A stretch of DNA of 64,000 nucleotides from Chrysomallon squamiferum (GCA_012295275.1 CM022672.1:27897972-27961971), one strand, 5' to 3'. Counted from the first letter of the stretch, positions 12,151-28,987 are shown. A program made the numbers and translations. The notes: generated by a model from the letters alone, not told the origin.

Positions 12151-12928
12151 TGTCTTAGTTCCAGTCTGATTCGGTATTGCTTTCACAAATCATCAGATTA
12201 ATACCGAACCAAACCAGTGGTTAGACCGAAAAACAGCCACGTGGTCAAACCAGCAATAGGTTTTAAGAACTGTGGAAATGTTACGGTTCGCGACGTTAAC
12301 GTTTGGAACGAGGGGTTAGAAGCCGTATGTTCCTGTGTGAGAAATCGTCTATAATCTGAAAAATTATTTATTTATCTATCACCTATCCTCTGATTTGAGG
12401 CTATCCTAACAGTTTCTAATTTAAGAAAATTGTATGAAAGGTTATTAATTTTCCTTTTCCTATTTTTATTTTATTTTTTTGTTTGTTTTTTTTTGTTTCA
12501 TACTCCTTGTTAGTGGTCAGTAAAATATGCTGGTGAAATTATAGAAAATAAACAAGTTCATTTTAAGTGTTAGAAACCTAAAACAGGCTAGCTAATACCG
12601 CCACCCCCTATCCATTTCAATCACTCAGGCAAACATTATCACTGAAATTATTACTCTTTTTTTGTTTTACTTTTTATTGTTTTCTAAATTGTGATGAAAT
12701 GTTCCTGTAAATGTGATGATTGAACAAAAATGACCCTAATTAATATGAAGTTATGGTGAATGTTGGAACAAACTGTCTTAATGCATTATTGTGTAGATAG
12801 AGCTTGATCACCTTCTTCTTTGTTTGATCTCAGCCTGACTGCAGATTTTATCTCTCTTTGGACTCCCAGCTGAAACTGAGGTGAAAACTCCCATCCAGAG
12901 CGACATAAAGATACGAATCAGACACACA

Positions 12929-13249
12929 AACCGGGTGTATGACGACCTTCACACACAAACTATACAAGTTCAGTCTTGATTATATCTTTAATTTCTCTGC
13001 CAGATTGTACAACATGATAGAGAATTATATTGCAGAGAACTTGCCCAAACGTTTTTCTCCTTTGCCAGATAGTCTCTCTTCTCTCTTGAACTATCTTTCA
13101 CCCCAGTAACACTGACAACATCTCACACTCCTGGTGAATACTGGCAGACCATAAGACAGACCCAGAGACACAATTTACCATATGTTAATATCCCAAGTGT
13201 CTTGTAGGAATTTTCCAAGTACATTAACCCCAAAGAAAGAGAAATAAAC
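12929..13249 (+). repeat. Dispersed repeat, copy 1 (partner at 35871)
   Basis: This segment aligns by eye along its length with 35871-36252 in the same orientation. Shared blocks include a CATCTTTAATTTCTCTG-like stretch, AACATGATAGA.AATTATA, TTGCAGAGAA.TTGCCCAAACG, TCTCTTCTCTCTTGAACT, ATACTGGCAGACCAT and GAGAAATAAAC. There is no coding frame. It could be a solo LTR or a non-autonomous element; I cannot tell which. Confidence 0.7.
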
Positions 13250-13868
13250 CTCAGACACGTTAATCTATCTTTAGATTATTCTTATGCTGTTAGTTCAGAC
13301 CCTGACAAAATATATATATATATACATTTTTTTTTTCAAAGTTATTTGATACAACAATGCTGATGTCACGCTTTTCCTGGAGACTGCACGAAAATAAATT
13401 AATCTAATTACACAATTAAGCAAATATATATTGATATACTTTACTTAATTCTGGTAACGTATATGTAAACATAAATGATAAACAAATATCTCAGATTAAT
13501 TTGTCATTTTGATAATTAAACGTAATGAATAGTTGAAATTTTTGTAATCTGTGATTTAAATATATAAAATTAATAAGCAAATAAATAAATACATTTAAAA
13601 AATGTAAAATATGCTCATGGATTAAAAAACCTTGGAAACGGCCGGCAATTAATTGTCTCCTTGTACAACAGATCATATTATTATTATTATTAATGGTTAC
13701 TATATATAATCAGTCATAGTTTGAATTTTTATTTTATTTATTTATTTTATTTTGTTATTTTGTTATTTTTTAAACGAGCAGGACTAGAAATTAATGCTTC
13801 GGTGAGTTCAGCGGTAAGGACTGAGGGATAAACAGAGTGAAGGAGAAAGAGAAAGGGGAGAAGTGAAT

Positions 13869-13871
<3 letters not shown>

Positions 13872-13964
<93 letters not shown>
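13872..13964. repeat. (GA)n microsatellite, about 90 bp
   Basis: A pure GA run sits inside a 1.9-kb stretch (13250-15276) with no gene. Nearby are a poly-T tract (14434-14472) and ordinary AT-rich DNA. Confidence 0.95.
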
Positions 13965-15276
13965 AAATACAGAGTCAGCAGTAATGGAAAAATAATTACG
14001 AAAAAAGATGCGCTCACATAAAAACTGAAACACACACACATATATATAGACATTAATGCACATACATATACATTAATGCAATATGCACATTTGCACAATA
14101 TGATATTATAAACGTTCAACAGTAACTCACCAAGAGTTTCTTTCTTTTCATCACTGCTCTGCTTTTTTCAGACATTTTGTTGTATTTCCTCTCTTCGATT
14201 AATCCATCTAGTGAAGGACCACACCCTAATCATCTTCATAGTTTTATGTTTCCTTATCTGAGTGTTAATGAAGCCTGCATAGCATTCTTATTGCTGTTGG
14301 GTATTTCAGTACTGATCAGGTTTCCTAACTCAGATATTAACTTACATGAATTTCATGCTGATATGAAATAAATCGAGTTACTAGATCATTTTTCTTTTGT
14401 TTATCATTTCAGTTTTTAATATTTTATTTATTTATTTTTTTTTTTTTTTTTTTTTTTTTTATTTTTTTTTTTCGATTGTAATGCATCAAACTACAATACA
14501 ATTTCCTTAGTATTTATTTGGGATGGATCCCCTTTTTTAATGTTTCTTTGCAAATTGTTTTTTCGAGCATTGATCATCATTTTGTCTCGGTTCTTGTCCT
14601 GTTGTTGTTGTGTTTTTTTGGTGTTTTTTTAGTTTGTATTTTATATTTTGATATTTTGCAGTTGTCTAATAGCACTGTTGTTGAAGTTCTGCAAACTTTT
14701 GCTGCATCTTGCTGCATGGCCTTTCTTGATAGTAGCTGATATTTCCATCAATCTGTAACTTGTTCTTTCCAGACAGCTAGCTCTCTTGCAGGAATCTTGC
14801 ATGCATGATAGTATTTAGTATTCAGTCACAAGTCCTGTCATAACAAATACAGATGCCAATTATAAAAAGTGATCTGGACAAGCTTCATCGATGACTTGCT
14901 GAAGCATATCATCTCCTGCAAACAAATATTTTTGTGCATGCATAGATCCCCAGGCTTCATATATGCTGGAATATATAATAAAAATGAAGGAAAAAAGAGA
15001 TACTAATAACTTAACAAAACAAAACAAAACTTTTAAGTTTCATTCTGTGCCAAAACAGCCTAAGCTCCTGGGTTACCATCTTCAGTTTTGATAAAATTCC
15101 AGGCATTTGTGCATTCATATAAATGATGGATGCATGCAAAATTTTCAAACCACATTTCTTATCAGTTTTGATCAAATGTAGGGCCCATTGCCTCATTTTT
15201 GGCAGTTGCGGCTATGTCAAAATGTTTCAGGCTATTTTAAAATACTAATAATTTTATTTATTATGAAGATATTGAT

Positions 15277-16272
15277 GGGTCATTCCATGTCAAATCACCC
15301 AAAAACAAAACATTTTTTAAACCCGACCGTCTCAGATTTTTATGAAACTTGGTATACTTGTTGACTGGGATCCCACAGCACCAAATCTGAGACCAATCGG
15401 ACCAGTGGCGTGGGAGATATGGCCCTCCGAATTTTGACATTTTTGGCAAAAATGGGCGTGACCACCAACATTTGAACCCTCATATCTTAGCAACTACTGG
15501 GCCAATCTTCATAAAATTGGTATTGTTGAAAAGGCAATATGACAAGGATTCCAAATTTGGGGTTTACAGACCTTTTGACCTTTGTTATGACCTTGAAATT
15601 GACTGTGGATCACGTGACCTTGAGATGACCTTTATTGAAATTTAATCTCCCACATGTTAGCTAAAACATATAAAAGTTTCCTGGGTGTAATATTTTTGGT
15701 TTAGCCACAATATAGATTTAAAAAATGCACATCCATAAAAATAACACCTTTTCTGCCATTAACATCTGATTAACTAAAACCTGAATGATCAATTCTGGAT
15801 ACTAGGAATCACCATCTTTCTTGATCACCGAGTAAGACACTGTAAGCCTACATGTATGCAAAAAGTTCACATAAATTTGAGAGAACTAGGTGTTTCTGAT
15901 GCTTCATTTTTATGGACGTGCTTTTTTAAATCTATATTGTGGCTAAACAAAAAATATTACACCTAGGAAACTTTTATATGTTATAGTTAACATGTGGGAG
16001 ATTAAATTTCACTAAAGGTCATCTTAAGGTCACGTGATCCACATGGTCAATTTCAAGGTCAACAGGTCAGTGACCCCTAAATTTTCCAACTGAACAATAA
16101 TACCAATACCAATTTTATGAAGATTGGCCCAGTAGTCATAATTCGGTGGGCCATATCTCCCATACCACTGGTGTGACTGGCTGTGGGATCCCTGTCAACA
16201 AGTATACCAAGTTTCATAAAAATCTGAGATGACTGGGTTTAACCCATTGGGTGATTTGACACGGAATGACCC
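15277..16272. mobile_element. 996-bp foldback element with arms of several hundred bp
   Basis: The left end begins GGGTCATTCCATGTCAAAT and the right end is its reverse complement with a few changes. The match continues inward for most of the element. Paired blocks include the AAACTTGGTATACTTGTTGAC/GTCAACAAGTATACCAAGTTT region, TGGGAGATATGGCC/GGCCATATCTCCCA, the GGTCACGTGATCC region, and CAATATAGATTT/AAATCTATATTG. The arms run about 15277-15753 and 15888-16272 around a loop of about 130 bp. There is no transposase, so it is non-autonomous. I could not find a convincing target-site duplication, so the superfamily is open. A transcript of it would fold into a long hairpin. Confidence 0.85.
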
Positions 16273-16899
16273 TCAGCTGAAATTTGCTGTTACGTAAATT
16301 ATGCCGTGAGAATCTAAAAATGGACTCAGTTTGTACATACCAATGACAGTTTTTGATCAGGAGATACCTAAATTTTACTGTTTCTTTTTTTTATAATTAA
16401 AAACCTTTTTTTAAAAATATTTTGGAACTCTTTTCCTTTATGATTATTTGTCATAGATACAAACTGTTGATTGGATTTAAGTATATACCTGTAAGATTAT
16501 CTGAATGCTGTAAAATATTAATGTGCATGCATACCTAGGGAGATTTGACCAGGTGGGCAGCTACGTAGCATGATGAATATTTAATATGATTTAACTAATG
16601 TCTATTTGCTACATGTGTACCAGTTTTTTATTCTGTGGCTCAGCTCCTTGATAGGTAAATAAAATTACCTTTCAAGTCCTAGGTTAAGAGCTCAAGGTTG
16701 AAGTACCCAACTGAATTGATGAACACTTTTTTCAAGAAAGTATTCATAATTATAATGTGTTAATATACAAGTTCAACTTATATCCATATTTATTTACTGA
16801 AATGCTCGTAATTTATTTTTAATCTGATTTGAACTTCACACCAGCAGTGTGTCCCTGCACTTGGTCTTTTTGTGAAGCTGAAAGCTGGAAGAGAAGTCA

Positions 16900-17830
16900 T
16901 TTAATAGACTGTTTCATGCTATTAATAAGCATATCATTTTCTTTATCATAATCTTCAACAATACTTCGTAAGTACCATGCAACCTAAATCTGGGCTAAAG
17001 AGATCAAAGTACATTCACTGTCAGCTGAGATTCTTTTCAGAGACAGGAATGAAGCAGTGATGAGATTAAGTACGTACAAGAATCTTAACTGAATTGAAGT
17101 GAAAAGTCGGGTCATTTTCTACAATGTTATCAGCAGAAACAAAAAACAAGTCACTCCAACAATGTGATTGTATGCCCAATTAAGCATATTGGGTCCTGTT
17201 AAAATGTGATTTTCAAAGGTTGCCTGCAAGTCAGCCATATCAACACTATGTTTCACTGTACCACCAATACCATTAGAAGAAATCTCACCATGGCTTGTGG
17301 CAAAGAAATGCCGTTATCATAAAGGCAGTCACAAGCTTTTTCTGTGAGTTCTTGAACACATACCTTTAAGCCTGTAAGAGTGATCGTGTCTGCTTGAAAT
17401 TTGCAAGCAAGAAGCTGTGACTGGAATATACAAAACTTAAACCTTATCATAATATGGGTGTTTCTTGGTATATTCATGGTATATTTCTTTAATATTCACT
17501 AGTAATAATCTATTTTGTTTATATTCTCTAAACCAAGTCTGGAACCTTACTTGCTGTTTGGTTTAGCTTGAATACACTTTTCCTTCTTCAGATTTCTGGC
17601 TTTCTTAACTATGTGATTTGTAACCAAGAATTATCACAACATCTTTTCCTGGGTCCAGTTTTCTGAATTAAGAGTCAATGATTTATTTATTTTCATGTCT
17701 GGTGCAGTTTTGAACTTCAGTTTTTGAAGAACTATTGGTTTGTCGAGGTATCTGAATTTGCAGTGTCACCGTCTTTATCTGTCAACTTGATGTCTTCCAT
17801 TGGTAAGTCCAGCGCATGAGCAAACTTACA
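16900..17830 (-). pseudogene. Decayed gene of a transposon-derived protein family (HFFATSHG-type)
   Basis: Reading the minus strand through stops and frameshifts gives recognisable pieces in order. D-I-K-L-T-D-K-D-G-D lies near 17800, KLDPGKDVVIILGYKSHS near 17668-17612, HFFATSHGEISSNGIGGTVK near 17309-17250, and VAWYLRSIVEDYDKENDML near 16980-16932. From memory, the third and fourth pieces match a multi-copy family seen in molluscs, cnidarians and insects, with HFFATSHGKGACDGIGGTVKR and a C-terminal W-Y-G-x-V-x-x-x-D-x-E-N motif. That family is probably transposon-derived, but I cannot give it a firm name. This copy is dead. Confidence 0.5.
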
Positions 17831-17849
17831 GCTGTCTGAAACTGTTTAT

Positions 17850-20700
17850 TTTTGAGATAGGATTATTTGTCTCTTAGTTTATTGGTTATGATGGAGAGTA
17901 TCAACCTATGATTATTCTTGTTTTAACAACATATATCAACACTGGAATGTACACATATTAAAATCTGCATTAGTCAGCGAGATAGATTATCCTTAGCCTA
18001 ATATACAAAAATATTTGGCAGCTAACCAAACTATAACGATTTTACAAAAGTTGATCAGACATCAAATAATAAAGACATATTGCAGCTTTCCCTCATAAAT
18101 AAAAATGTCTGTGTGAAAGGTATTCCAGTTACAGTTCCAAATGTTTGCAGATCTGTATGGATTCTGAGGGATTCTCATGCTAAACACAATCATTTTAGGG
18201 TTTATTTTGAATGCAACATTATTTTTCTTCCTGTATCTCCTAAATTCATAACTGTATCATTTTCACTGTTTTCATACCCACAACAAAGGCAAGGAAAAAC
18301 AGTTATTTCTTTCACAAATTATTATTGGAATGTCAATTTTTGCAATTTGGACAAGAGGTTGCTATACCTCAGTCAACCTTCCTCCTTTCTCATCTGGGTT
18401 TAGCCTTTGGGACCAGTGATAGTAGAGTGTTTGTGGTGATTTATTTTATTATTAATTACGAAAATTAGTTTAAATATAGTGAATATCAGAAACTTAGCTA
18501 ATAGTTAATATATTGTCATGCCTGTATAGAATGAATGATGAATTATTTACAGCAAAGCTTAATTATATTGGCAAATAAGAAGTAAGTTCATTAGACAATA
18601 CTATCACTGTGAATACAATCTTCAGCAAATTTTATTTACATTATTCTCATTGTGCACCAGATCTGCTTTTATTTTGATTTACCTTGTAACTAATAAAAAG
18701 TAGTTTAAAAAGAAGAATGTATTACTAATTTAACTTGTAATTAATATACTGTACATAGTGCATTTTTGTTTAGATATTTTGAATTTTTGCTTCATCTTCT
18801 TGGAACAGTGGCAAGATATGGTTTCTGTTGTTCAGTACTGGAAGTGCCAGATATATGTGCTTTCCCTCAACCCCCCCGTACTACAAAATAAATGAGTCTT
18901 CATCGAACTACAAAACTCCAGCAGAAGGACAACAAAAGATGATAATTATAACAAATAAAAGTTTCTCGGAGACGTTTTTCTCATTAGGCCACTTGTGCAA
19001 TAGGACTTTGATTTGGCAACAAAGCTGTAAGAACTATTTACAAATTCTTAATAAAGTTATTATGAAATTTTATTGTATAAATAAATTAACAGTATTAACG
19101 AAGACATTAGCTGCATTTGATCATTCATAATTTACTTTGTATTGTGTACTTCAGGAGAATTAGTTAATTTTATAAACTTTTAGGATAAATTTTGAGATTT
19201 ATGAAAAGAATGCAGCTGTCCAAAAGTAGGATTAGAATCATCCTGGAAAATATAATTTAGCCAATATTTGATTCTGTTTTCAGTTATATAAATGTATTTG
19301 CCAGTGTCACAGTTTGAGTTTGTCCTTTTTATATTGCTGATGCATAAAATGTATGTTATGTTGATATTCATATGATCCAATGCAGTAACACTGAAGAGTC
19401 TGAACATCTGATATCCCTGCAAGATTTTATCCACTTCAAGAATTTTAAAATTCATATTTTCATTCCTCAGTATTAACATTACATTCTATTCATAATTATC
19501 ATGTCCTTAGTTTTTTTACCTTTTTTCTTTTTCATTTGGAAATGAAGGTACAACTGTTTTCATTAATAAATATGTCACTATTTGGACATCTATTTCCACT
19601 ATTCTCATATATGTACAAAATCATTTCCATCTTCCAGAAATCCTGAAATAACAGAAAACTGGCTATTTTTTAAACTGACTGCTTTGAATTAGGTGCACTT
19701 TGTTTTAATTTTTGGTACATCAGTGACTGTGTTGCTATTAAAGGTGATGCTCTCGCAATATGTTATCACTTGTTTTTCAGTTTACTGTCATTTTCATTTA
19801 TTATCATGTCTAAAAAAACTAGAATATTATATAGAAATATTTTAAGAATTTTAAATCAGTTAATAAAAGATAAAAGAGACCCTTCAAAAAATGTATTGAT
19901 TGCTTTTGGGAGTTTTTTTCATGGTTTATTTTATATTCTGAGTAAAGAATCAGATTTTTTCCTGAAATTTACACAACCCCCAGTGCCAATCTTGCCAGGT
20001 AAATGGATTAGTACTGTTTTAAACATTTTCACTGTAATTTTTAGTGTGAATATTATTGATAAACCTTAATTTGCTTGTTTCTGCTTAATAAAACCATTTT
20101 ATACCATAGCACTTTTTAATATGGCTGGTTTGATCACATTTGTAGTATTAATGAAATAATTTATGTGATTTTGTTTTGAACATTAATTAATAGTTTTATA
20201 AAATATTAACATCAGCTTGATATTTTAAAATATGTACAACAGTGCTATTTTACAAATAAATTTTAATGATCATGTTGTTATTATATTCCTTTGTTCTTTA
20301 AAAATTTCAGTTTTATGAAGTGACTGTTGAAAAATTAATAAAAAGTATATTTAAAGGTTTTGTTTTTTAGTTTATATATATTTAATTTATAATTATTTAA
20401 AAAAAAAAATTCTTATTATTATTTAATGTATAAAAGAGAATGTCAGAGAGAACATTTTAAGAACTATTATTTATTAAATTTTTATTTTTGTATTAAGTCA
20501 TATACAAGCCAGTTCTCATCACTGAGAAAAACATTCCCTGATCTTAATAATGATAATAATATTGGTTGGAATGGGAAGTTACTAACTAATTTCAGTATAC
20601 TGGGATTAATCCTGTGACCAAAGACTTCTAATGCTTGTTTGCTGACTGGCTGTAAAGAAATCATGTTTATTTTCTTGCACTCTTGTTTTTTATGCTTCCT
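17850..20700. other. Intergenic DNA; nothing recognised
   Basis: AT-rich sequence with short open frames on both strands, none with a recognisable domain, plausible splice context or codon bias. Parts may be very old transposon debris, continuing the pseudogene at 16900-17830. Confidence 0.5.
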
Positions 20701-20704
20701 GGAG

Positions 20705-20905
20705 AAAAGAAAAGGAAGGAAAGGTTTTGTTTAACAATGCACTTAAAACACTTTATTTATTGTGATATGGCATGAACAGATGGTTGATGACCACACAGAT
20801 GACAAAAGAAATTCATTGCCACCACTTCATGGGCTACACTGACTACTAGCAAAGAGCGAGCTGCAGAACACAGAATATGGCACTGGGTTCTGGCTCGAAT
20901 GATAC
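20705..20905 (+). mobile_element. SINE-like dispersed repeat relic of a type common in gastropods
   Basis: The segment runs GGAAGGAAAGGTTTTGTTTAA, CACTTAAAACACTTTATTTAT, GATATGGC, GACCACACAGAT and GCCACCACTTCATGGGCTAC in that order and spacing. From memory this matches a very abundant gastropod interspersed repeat (GGAAGGAAATGTTTTATTTAA...CGCCACTTCATGGGCTACTC). It is diverged and its tail is lost in ordinary sequence. The family identity is recalled, not looked up. Confidence 0.5.
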
Positions 20906-21448
20906 ACAGGCTAAAATGGTTCATCAAGAGGAAACTAGCCAGTGTATATTCCAGTGGATGCTCCGATTTTGATTAAAATATTCATTTATTATTACTGCTT
21001 TGTTGTTGTTACACAAGTTCACTACACAACCTTTATTCTCGAAACTGGTTTTATCTCAGAATTTTTTTATATTATATATATATAAAAGTTTCCCACCAAT
21101 TTGCCATTCTTTTTAATAAAAACTGCTTTAATACAAACTCACTCATAATGAAAAAGTGAAATGAACAATTTCTTATGATCGTTTTGAACAGAAGGGTCAT
21201 AACTACGTCATGTTGGGATTTGGACCGCAGTTGTCAGCGTGTTCGTTAATCACGACGATCTGCTAAACAGGAATTTCAGCTAGAAACGTCATTCAGGACG
21301 ACAACTTCGTGTGCATTTAAAACGATGCATGAATCTTTTTGTGACTGACTGGTGTCGTGATACGGAGTTCGCCAAGCTAGTCATTCGTTGGAAGCTGAAA
21401 TCTATCTTTTTTTTCTCTTTTGTTTTGAATTAATTAATTAATTAATTA

Positions 21449-21492
<44 letters not shown>

Positions 21493-21561
21493 TCAATTCA
21501 AAAGTAAAATTTTAATTAACACATTAAATTAATGAATAGTAAAGTAGTAAGTTTTATTTAT

Positions 21562-21667
<106 letters not shown>

Positions 21668-21880
21668 TTATATGTAAATATATTTCATTTGGGATTCGCA
21701 TTGTTCATTGGGTATCTATTAATGATTATATTCTTTTACTGTGGTGATCGTGATTTTCAAAGCAATTTATTTCTTAATTTATGAAATAAGGTTTATTTTT
21801 GTTTCTTTATCTTCTCCATTACCGACAGTAAATGAAAAATTTGAACTTATACAACGTAATAATTCTCCAGACTTTCTCAG

Positions 21881-21886
21881 TTTATT
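21881..21886 (-). terminator. Candidate polyadenylation signal of EF-hand gene A
   Basis: AATAAA on the minus strand about 170 bp past the stop codon. A second copy overlaps the stop itself (22050-22055), which would leave almost no 3' UTR, so this one seems the better choice. Confidence 0.4.
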
Positions 21887-22054
21887 AATAAAAAGAAAAC
21901 ACGGTTAATAATTTACATATAAATCCATTAATTTATAATAGCAACAAAAGAGAAAAAACAAAACAAAAAACATTAAAAAACGTTTCAGTTCAAATTGTTG
22001 TTTAGAAAATACCGTTTACATTAAAATTGTTTACGTTAGTAAATAGAAATTTAT

Positions 22055-23760
<1,706 letters not shown>

Positions 23761-24056
23761 TTTGTCTAAAAAAGAAAGAAAGAAAAACATTTTATTTTGG
23801 AATTATTATTTGGATGTAAAATTATACAAGGAAAACCAAATATACATTTCCTAATTCCTTAATTAATAACAATGTATTTATAACTTTTAGTAAATAGTGT
23901 AACATTAATTTTTATTTAAAACGTATATATATATATATAAACGCTGGCTAAAGTTACACTCTTACTCGATAAAAAAATTTGAAACTTAGATAAGGAAGTA
24001 TACTTAACAGAAATTTTAAAACTAACTGATTCAAAATATTGTAAATCCCTGTGTCA

Positions 24057-24104
<48 letters not shown>

Positions 24105-24121
24105 GCTGAATCGATGCTTAC

Positions 24122-24150
24122 CTGAAGAATAATTTGTAAAGAATTCTGAG
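24122..24150 (-). other. 5' UTR exon of EF-hand gene A
   Basis: On the minus strand, sequence ending ATTCTTCAG meets a GTAAGC donor at 24121. It can join the acceptor at 23766/23765 (TTTTTTAG|ACAAAATG), putting the splice five bases before the start codon. The upstream end is set by the TATA box. A (GT)n run lies in the intron at 24062-24101. Confidence 0.6.
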
Positions 24151-24179
24151 TGTGTAACTGTGAGGTAGGTGGTCGTGTG

Positions 24180-24186
24180 TTTTATA
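24180..24186 (-). promoter_or_regulatory. TATA box of EF-hand gene A
   Basis: The minus strand reads GGGGTATAAAACAC, a near-ideal TATA element, about 30 bases before the expected start of the non-coding exon. This suggests a focused, tissue-specific promoter, as is usual for highly expressed secreted proteins. Confidence 0.6.
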
Positions 24187-24189
24187 CCC

Positions 24190-26625
<2,436 letters not shown>

Positions 26626-26627
26626 TT

Positions 26628-27311
26628 GACTTACGAGTACCCCGACTTACGAGTTTTCCGAGTTACAAGCAGTCGCTTGGGCAATTTTTTGCTTTGAATT
26701 GCGAGCCAAAATCCGAGTTACGCCGCCGCCAGTTGGCTCAGCGAACAGCACAACACCCGACCAGCATCCGCGTCTCACTCGTTTACTTCACGTGGTGCCC
26801 TCGCCGAGGAAACATCTCTGTTGTGTTGATTTCGCGTTTTGTGCAGTATTTTGACAAATTTCTTTTTCTGACAATGGATCGTAAGAAAGTGAGTGCAAAG
26901 GACAGTGAAGAAAAGAAGACTCGGATGATGTCCATTGAATTAAAACATGATGTCATAGAAAGAAATGGGCGAGGTGTACTGGGCTAGGCAGTACGAGCGT
27001 CGTACCATGCAGAAGCAGAAGGAGTCGATAAAGGCTGTGTAAATGAAGCCGAAGGAAAAATAATTTGTCTGATCTCCAAGATAAAAACACTTTACAAAAT
27101 CAATGTATTTCTTTACATTCTCTTATAATTTGTTTTTACAATATTTGTCATTTATAAATACATTTTTCTTATTTAAAAAACGTTACAAAAAATGGGATGG
27201 TTTGAGGGGCTGGAACGGTTTAATGGTATTTCAATTAATTTCAGTTCGGAAAATTGATTTGATAGACTAGCAAAATTGAACTATAATTAAACTCGTAAGT
27301 CGAGGTACCAT
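26628..27311 (+). mobile_element. Tigger-type MITE, copy 1, with transposase N-terminus
   Basis: The ends carry inverted copies of CGACTTACGAGTTT-like sequence (GACTTACGAGT near 26628 and ACTCGTAAGTCGAGGTACCA ending at 27311). Inside, from 26875, a frame starts MDRKKVSAKDSEEKKTRMMS and continues IELKHDVIER. This is the start of the pogo/Tigger transposase helix-turn-helix region. The frame stops after about 37 codons, then sequence resembling ...EAEGVDKGC... is followed directly by the 3' end of the element. It is an internal-deletion derivative, related to copies at 47405 and 50468. Confidence 0.8.
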
Positions 27312-27452
27312 TGGGTGTATCTGTGTACTCTGGTAGTGATGTTGATGAGTGTGTACATATGAGTGAATAGCATACCGCAAAATAACTAGATGGCACTGAT
27401 TGAACAAATGTACAGTTTAAAAGCTAACCAAAGCCGAACTACATCAGTCATC

Positions 27453-28870
27453 ATGGCTAACGCGTACGTGGAGGTCGAATTTAACGACAACTACAAAGGC
27501 GGACACTTCCTTGTATACAGCGATTTTCAGTTCAGTGTAAAATCCCGATATAAAAAGATACCACTTATTAGGGTTGTAGGTATCAGATGAGAGGTTGCCA
27601 AGCTTTTGAACAAGATGAAGAAGAGGACTATAGAAGAAGTCACTCCTATACCTGCCAGTTATGAGGAAGAGGTATCAACTAAACAGTATGGCTTGTGAGA
27701 GAATAATATTACTTTTAAAGGTTATTATTACTAATAGATGTAGAAGTCATGTACCAATCACCTACACATATTACATCGTAAATGCAGTATGTTTTTGGCG
27801 TTTTGATAACATAATAAAAATAGTGGATGCCAAACATGTTAAGAGAAAGGTACAATGTCATAATGATATTATGTCTTCATAATTTTTGTCTATGTCTGTT
27901 CAACAAGAAACCGAATATCTGGTGAAGAAGGTCCTGCTCTACGACTCCTATTTATCTTCACTGTACCGCCAGCGAGCCAAACTGCTACCTCCTCTGCCGA
28001 AAACTCACCAACATCTGAACTTAGGAGGCAGACGACTGCAGGCGAGAACTCTATCGTTATAGACAACGACGACAACTTGCGTCACCTCGCAGATACCTGG
28101 TTTTGTGATGGAACCTTCAAGCCTTGCCCCAAACTACCAGGTGTAAACTGTTCATGCGTTCATTGTTGTTGACATGTTTCCACTTATTTACGGTCTCCTT
28201 CCTGACACGAAAGACTCAACCTACCAGCAGTTGTTCACCGCAATCCAGAATGCATCCCCTGAAAGTCGGGCCCCGACTCGTATCTTCATGGACTTTGAGT
28301 CAGCAGCATGGAACGGTGTTTTCTTCGTGTTTCCAGGTATCGAAATGAATAAATGTTTTGTCATTACATCCAGGGTATCATCCGATACTCACGAGAATCA
28401 TGCAAACTAGCCATCCCTTTTAGGGATAACGATGATGCTGCTGTTCTCCCACAAGTACCGTTAGATCGACTGGATGACGTGTAGCTGCATGCTATTGATC
28501 GTAGGATTTCCCGACATCGACAAGTTCGCAGACTCTGTAACTGAACATGGGTGACTAGAGACAGCAGATCTGCATGGAACCACTACGAAACCACTGGCCC
28601 GCGTTCAACAAACCATGTTTGAAGGCTGGCATCATAAACTGAACAATCTAGTGAAGTCGCCACATCCAAACATTTACAAACTGCTCAACACTATAAAGAA
28701 CCTGCAAGCCAAAAACGAAAAAGCAGTTATACAACTTGCGGCTCTGGTCGACGGAAGTATCGTGACATTGAAAACAAACTTCAGAATTTGAAACTCCGTT
28801 TTCAACAAGGACACGTGCCAGGTAAGGACTATACCGATGCAGCTTCATTCTACTTTAACTTTTGAATTGT
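27453..28870 (+). pseudogene. MULE (Mutator-like) transposase pseudogene with FLYWCH-type start
   Basis: From ATG 27453 the frame reads MANAYVEVEFNDNYKGGHFL, typical of the FLYWCH-like zinc-finger start of animal MULEs, but breaks at 27589. Beyond several stops, 28174-28345 gives the transposase core: FPLIYGLLPDTKDSTYQQLF, AIQNASPESRAPTRIFMDFE, AAWNGVFFVFPGIE. Further pieces follow, including NDDAAVLPQVPLDRLDD near 28430, then WNHYETTGPRSTN and VKSPHPNIYKLL near 28575-28680. The C-terminal KYRDIENKLQNLKLRFQQGH lies near 28760. Many stops and frameshifts show it is dead. It lies between the two EF-hand genes. Confidence 0.8.
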
Positions 28871-28987
28871 TTCAATGCACATGTTTGAGAACCTCTTCAC
28901 GGCTGTTAGTAAATGAATGAATGAATAAATCATTTGAAATGAAGGTGTTTCCATGTGGGTTTTTCATTACACCCAAGTGTATCATCC

